This document shows positions 45,120 through 47,896 of a stretch of 47,896 nt of DNA, piece after piece. Source of the DNA: Vitrella brassicaformis (taxonomy: Eukaryota > Sar > Vitrellaceae). The stretch covers positions 107,429-155,324 of the forward strand of contig CDMY01000887.1 in the NCBI GenBank assembly GCA_001179505.1, written 5' to 3'. The first letter of the stretch is position 1, and each line of letters begins with the position of its first letter. Both the position numbers and the translations under genes were made by a program. The notes under the pieces are model-generated. The model was not told the DNA's origin. It was given only the letters and a program-made list of their open reading frames with translations, and did not search any database.

Positions 45120-47119
45120 TCACTCGTCGGCTGGCGGGATACTCTGCTCATACGCAAAACCGATCGTCGGGTCATAGCGCTTCTTGACACGCCTCAGCCG
45201 AGCAACGTTCTCACGGTAGTAGGCCTGGATGAAACAGGAGAGCAAGAGACTGACTGATCCCAAGTGTTTTTGGTGGCGCGTGTCTGCAGCTTGTGTGAAT
45301 TCCCCCACCGCACCGTGAGGTAGTCCTCGATGTCTCTGTCGACGTAGTTGACGTACGCAAACCCACTGGATGAGAACGGCGTCTGAAACACCCTGTGGAC
45401 GTCCCTTTGCCACGCAAGGACAGGCTTCTTGTTGGTGTTGCCCGCCGCGGTGTCCTCCGAAGAGATGCCCGACTGCACAAGGAAGGTGACGTTCCTGTGG
45501 GGGAAAGCTGTGGCTGTCGGGGAGAGATCGGCCAATGCGCTGCCCCACGCTTCACACACACACGCACAATAAAGCTAGCTGCTCACAAGGAGATTTCTTT
45601 CAATCTTTTCGGGTGCGAGTTACAGAAGAACTGGACGAAGATCAGAGTCACGCCATCCAGACTTGGGACAGTCTTTCAGAGCTGCAGCAGATCGGCGAGC
45701 TGATCGGCGTCCAGCGTGTCATAGACGATAGAAGACCTCAGCTTTTCGAACCTAGCTGAACACACAAACAAGAAGACATGGTTCATTCGGACACATACTG
45801 CACTGCTCATCAGTCTGCAGACACTCACAGGGAGAGGGCGCTTCAATGAGGGACTCCGGGTCGTCGACTGGCAGAAGGGCACTGTCAAGAATGGACTGGA
45901 TGGGGTCATAGACCACCACCTGCTGGCAGGCCGGCTCGCCGGCTGCTTGGAAAAGCCCGCTGCGCTTCAGCTCGTCCCGCAGCTGCTCCTCGGTGCCGAT
46001 GAACTCTCCGTCAAGTGCGATGCCCCCAAACAGTGGCAGCCAGATGAGCTTCGTGAAGAAATCCCTTGACGCACACAGACGCAGGGAGGGAGGCATAGGC
46101 ATGACCATTCATTCAACCCAGGCAGATAGATGCTTGTGTCCCTGCATGGCCTACCTCGGCGCTTTGAATGTCGCGTATTCCTGGTACCATTCAAAGAGAG
46201 GCACAAACTGGTCGATGTCGTACCGGAAGTTCAGATGTACTACGGTCGGCGACGGCACATAGAAGGCGGTAAAGCTGATTTGCGTGATGATGCCGAATTG
46301 ACCTCCACCGCCGCCACAGCTCGCCCAGAAAAGGTCGCTCTCGCTTGAGTTGGTAACTTGCAGGATGGAGCCATCGTACGTGACCATCTCCAGGCGAGTC
46401 AGAGTGTCGCACAAGAGGCCGTACTTCCTGCCCCGATGCCCTCGGCCTCCGCCGGCTGAACTAACACACAGATATAGCCAGACGCGCACAGATCGCTCAT
46501 CCGCTCTGGCGGATGGCAGGCAGCGTCTGTCAACGCGCAATGTGTCGTACGTGTGATGCCTCCCATGCTGCACACACACACACACACACAGGGAAGACAC
46601 GGATAGAGGCGTTTGGTCATCTCTGTGTGTGTGTGTGTGCATTTCTACGGTACCCGACGCTGTGCTCCGATCCACCGTTAAACCACGCCTTATGGTCGAA
46701 CCACAAGTGGTAGTAGACGTAGCCCTGCCGCACCCCCGGCCCCACCGTCACATCAAGCGTCTCGTTGTCTCGCTTGACCACCTCGAATTGACGGAGCCCC
46801 TCAACGTCGACCAGCAGTCCACCACAGGAGCTGTAGCCTTCATAGGAGTGGGCCCGAGCGCGCACACACAATCACGCTGTGGTTGGAGGCACAGCAGTTG
46901 CAGTCCGAGACCTCCTGTGCTGTCTGACACCGCCTTGTTGAGCACGACTCTCTCCGTCTCGTATAATTCAGAATCAGCAGGCGTGACGACGGCCACAGAA
47001 GCATTTCTCAGGCATTCGATCAACGGAAGCTGCCTGCCTTGCCTCTCGGTTCTTCCTGCTGCCTGTGACGAAGGGGAGATGAGGTCAGTCAGCAGGAGGA
47101 TGGCGAGGGAATAGAGCAT
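45120..47119 (-). pseudogene. Berberine-bridge-type FAD oxidoreductase, apparently disrupted
   Basis: Seven exons: 47119-46654, 46567-46551 (17-nt microexon), 46455-46155, 46064-45829, 45755-45624, 45549-45314, 45224-45120. A signal peptide starts at 47119. Family features: ECLRNASV, AQEVSDCNCCASNH, ARSG then HSYEGYSSCGG (flavin-attachment His region), VTVGPGVRQG, GMGGITPGGGRGHRGRKYGL, and the C-terminal BBE domain (FAYVNYVDRDIEDYL, AYYRENVARLRRVKKRYDP, QSIPP). These oxidise sugars or alcohols using covalent FAD. Three lesions are visible: a frame change near 46940 with an apparent short deletion, a second frame change in a GGGCCC run at 46850-46855, and an in-frame TGA at 45676-45678 inside otherwise coding sequence (LADLLQL, then KTVPSLDGVTLIFVQFF). 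Splice sites are otherwise intact and in phase, so decay is recent, or these are sequence errors. Confidence 0.75.
46551..46567 (-). other. 17-nt microexon of the FAD oxidoreductase
   Basis: CATGGGAGGCATCACAC is bounded by a GTGTGCAG acceptor and a GTACGA donor. Joining it gives HSVGMGGITPGGGRGHRG, the conserved glycine-rich FAD motif, in frame on both sides. Confidence 0.85.
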
Positions 47120-47896
47120 CTACCCGCCCTAAACGTGACGGCAATGACGTCTTGACGTGTCCAAGCAGAACCGCATCGGAATCAGACAAAAACCTCGCTG
47201 CGTGTGTTTACAAATTACAACGGCTGGTCAACGGCTCGCACCCGCGGACACGGTGGGGACTAAAGGAGATGTCGTGAGCCTTGCGCATGGGCCAAAAAGG
47301 TGCTGGACCATATCATCCACCCGGGCGCACGCCCAACTCTCATCGCCTCCGATCTCAGCTTCATTGTACATAAGCACGACGGACTCTGCGGCACAGATTC
47401 TCTTGACTACACCCGGCCGGGTGCTGCGGGTATCAGTCAATTGGATCGATCAGTTTGGTCGATTGATTAACGTTGAGGGAGTTGAGTCAATTTCAATTGA
47501 TTGCACGGGACGGGCCACACACACAGAGAGAGAGCCCCACCAATACGCAGTCCACACAAACACACCAACACTCAGCCATACAAACACACGAGCACCAGCA
47601 CCAACACCAGCAGCAGCAGCAGCAGCAGGAGTCGTCGAGCGCATATCATATCATATGTTGCCAGGAAGCAGGCGGGCAGACAGGCCAGGCCAGGCCGCCA
47701 ACAGAGAAACTTGATAAACACACACACACACATACACACACACATAGAAGGGATGCACACAACACAACACAACACCTTTATATGTGTGAGTAGTGGAAGA
47801 AAGAGAGAGAGAGAGAGAGTGAGAGTCGAGAGGGCATTTCAGTGCTTACGAGGTCATTTGTGTCACAAACACACACACCATCATGGCCACCTAACC
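47120..47896. other. Right-end region upstream of the FAD oxidoreductase gene
   Basis: No gene assigned. It has a CAG run (47609-47627), CA runs (47719-47743), ACAAC units (47756-47773) and a GA run (47801-47823). The minus-strand open frame at 47228-47440 has fairly balanced composition but no recognised motif and no clear splice partners. A divergent partner of the 47119 gene may start beyond the window. Confidence 0.5.

Noticed and set aside
47228-47440. Minus-strand 70-codon ORF
   Set aside because: Composition is plausible but there is no motif, acceptor or donor chain to support it.
1-47896. Transposon or viral insertion
   Set aside because: No transposase, integrase, reverse transcriptase, terminal inverted repeats or capsid-like sequence was recognised on either strand.

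Overview
This is a protist nuclear window. Genes are dense and split by many short GT-AG introns (about 52-260 nt), and microsatellites fill the introns and some intergenic spaces. Protein types include RAP/helical-repeat organelle RNA proteins, a giant REJ/GPS polycystin-like receptor and a possible apicomplexan-type AP2-like segment. Together these suggest an alveolate, and a chromerid such as Vitrella is my best guess. That is inference from style and content, not from a marker gene. All exon models below come from reading splice signals and codon phase by eye.

Layout, left to right: (1) 16-831 minus, a small acylated protein. (2) 1236-4207 plus, a secreted or membrane protein of unknown function. 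(3) 5620-6943 minus, an EF-hand single-pass membrane protein. (4) 7326-10234 plus, a 782-residue protein ending in a PCNA-binding PIP box. (5) 11683-12614 minus, a CHCHD2/CHCHD10-type mitochondrial CX9C protein. (6) 12823-13959 plus, unknown. (7) 14622-26565 minus, a ~3,000-residue polycystin-1-like REJ/GPS protein crossed by a 300-base assembly gap. (8) 27530-34821 minus, an apparent fusion of SET-like, Tudor-like, AP2-like and chromodomain modules with a RluA-type pseudouridine synthase. (9) 35122-40263 plus, a helical-repeat protein with a shortened RAP-like end. (10) 40729-42843 plus, a secreted SMP-30/gluconolactonase-like protein. (11) 45120-47119 minus, a berberine-bridge-type FAD oxidoreductase that looks broken by two frameshifts and an in-frame TGA.

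Architecture: genes 1/2, 3/4, 5/6 and 8/9 are head-to-head pairs separated by only 208-404 bp with few repeats. The convergent spaces (2/3, 4/5, 6/7, 10/11) are 0.66-2.3 kb and full of tetranucleotide and CA/TG repeats. Introns tend to carry TG or TCTG repeats on the sense strand just before the acceptor, so repeat polarity follows gene direction.

Most notable: the phase-consistent, stop-free chain of 18 exons joining chromatin-reader modules to an RNA pseudouridine synthase; the perfect C-terminal PIP box; the GPS receptor; and the neighbouring pair of a (broken) sugar-oxidase-like FAD enzyme and a secreted lactonase-like enzyme.
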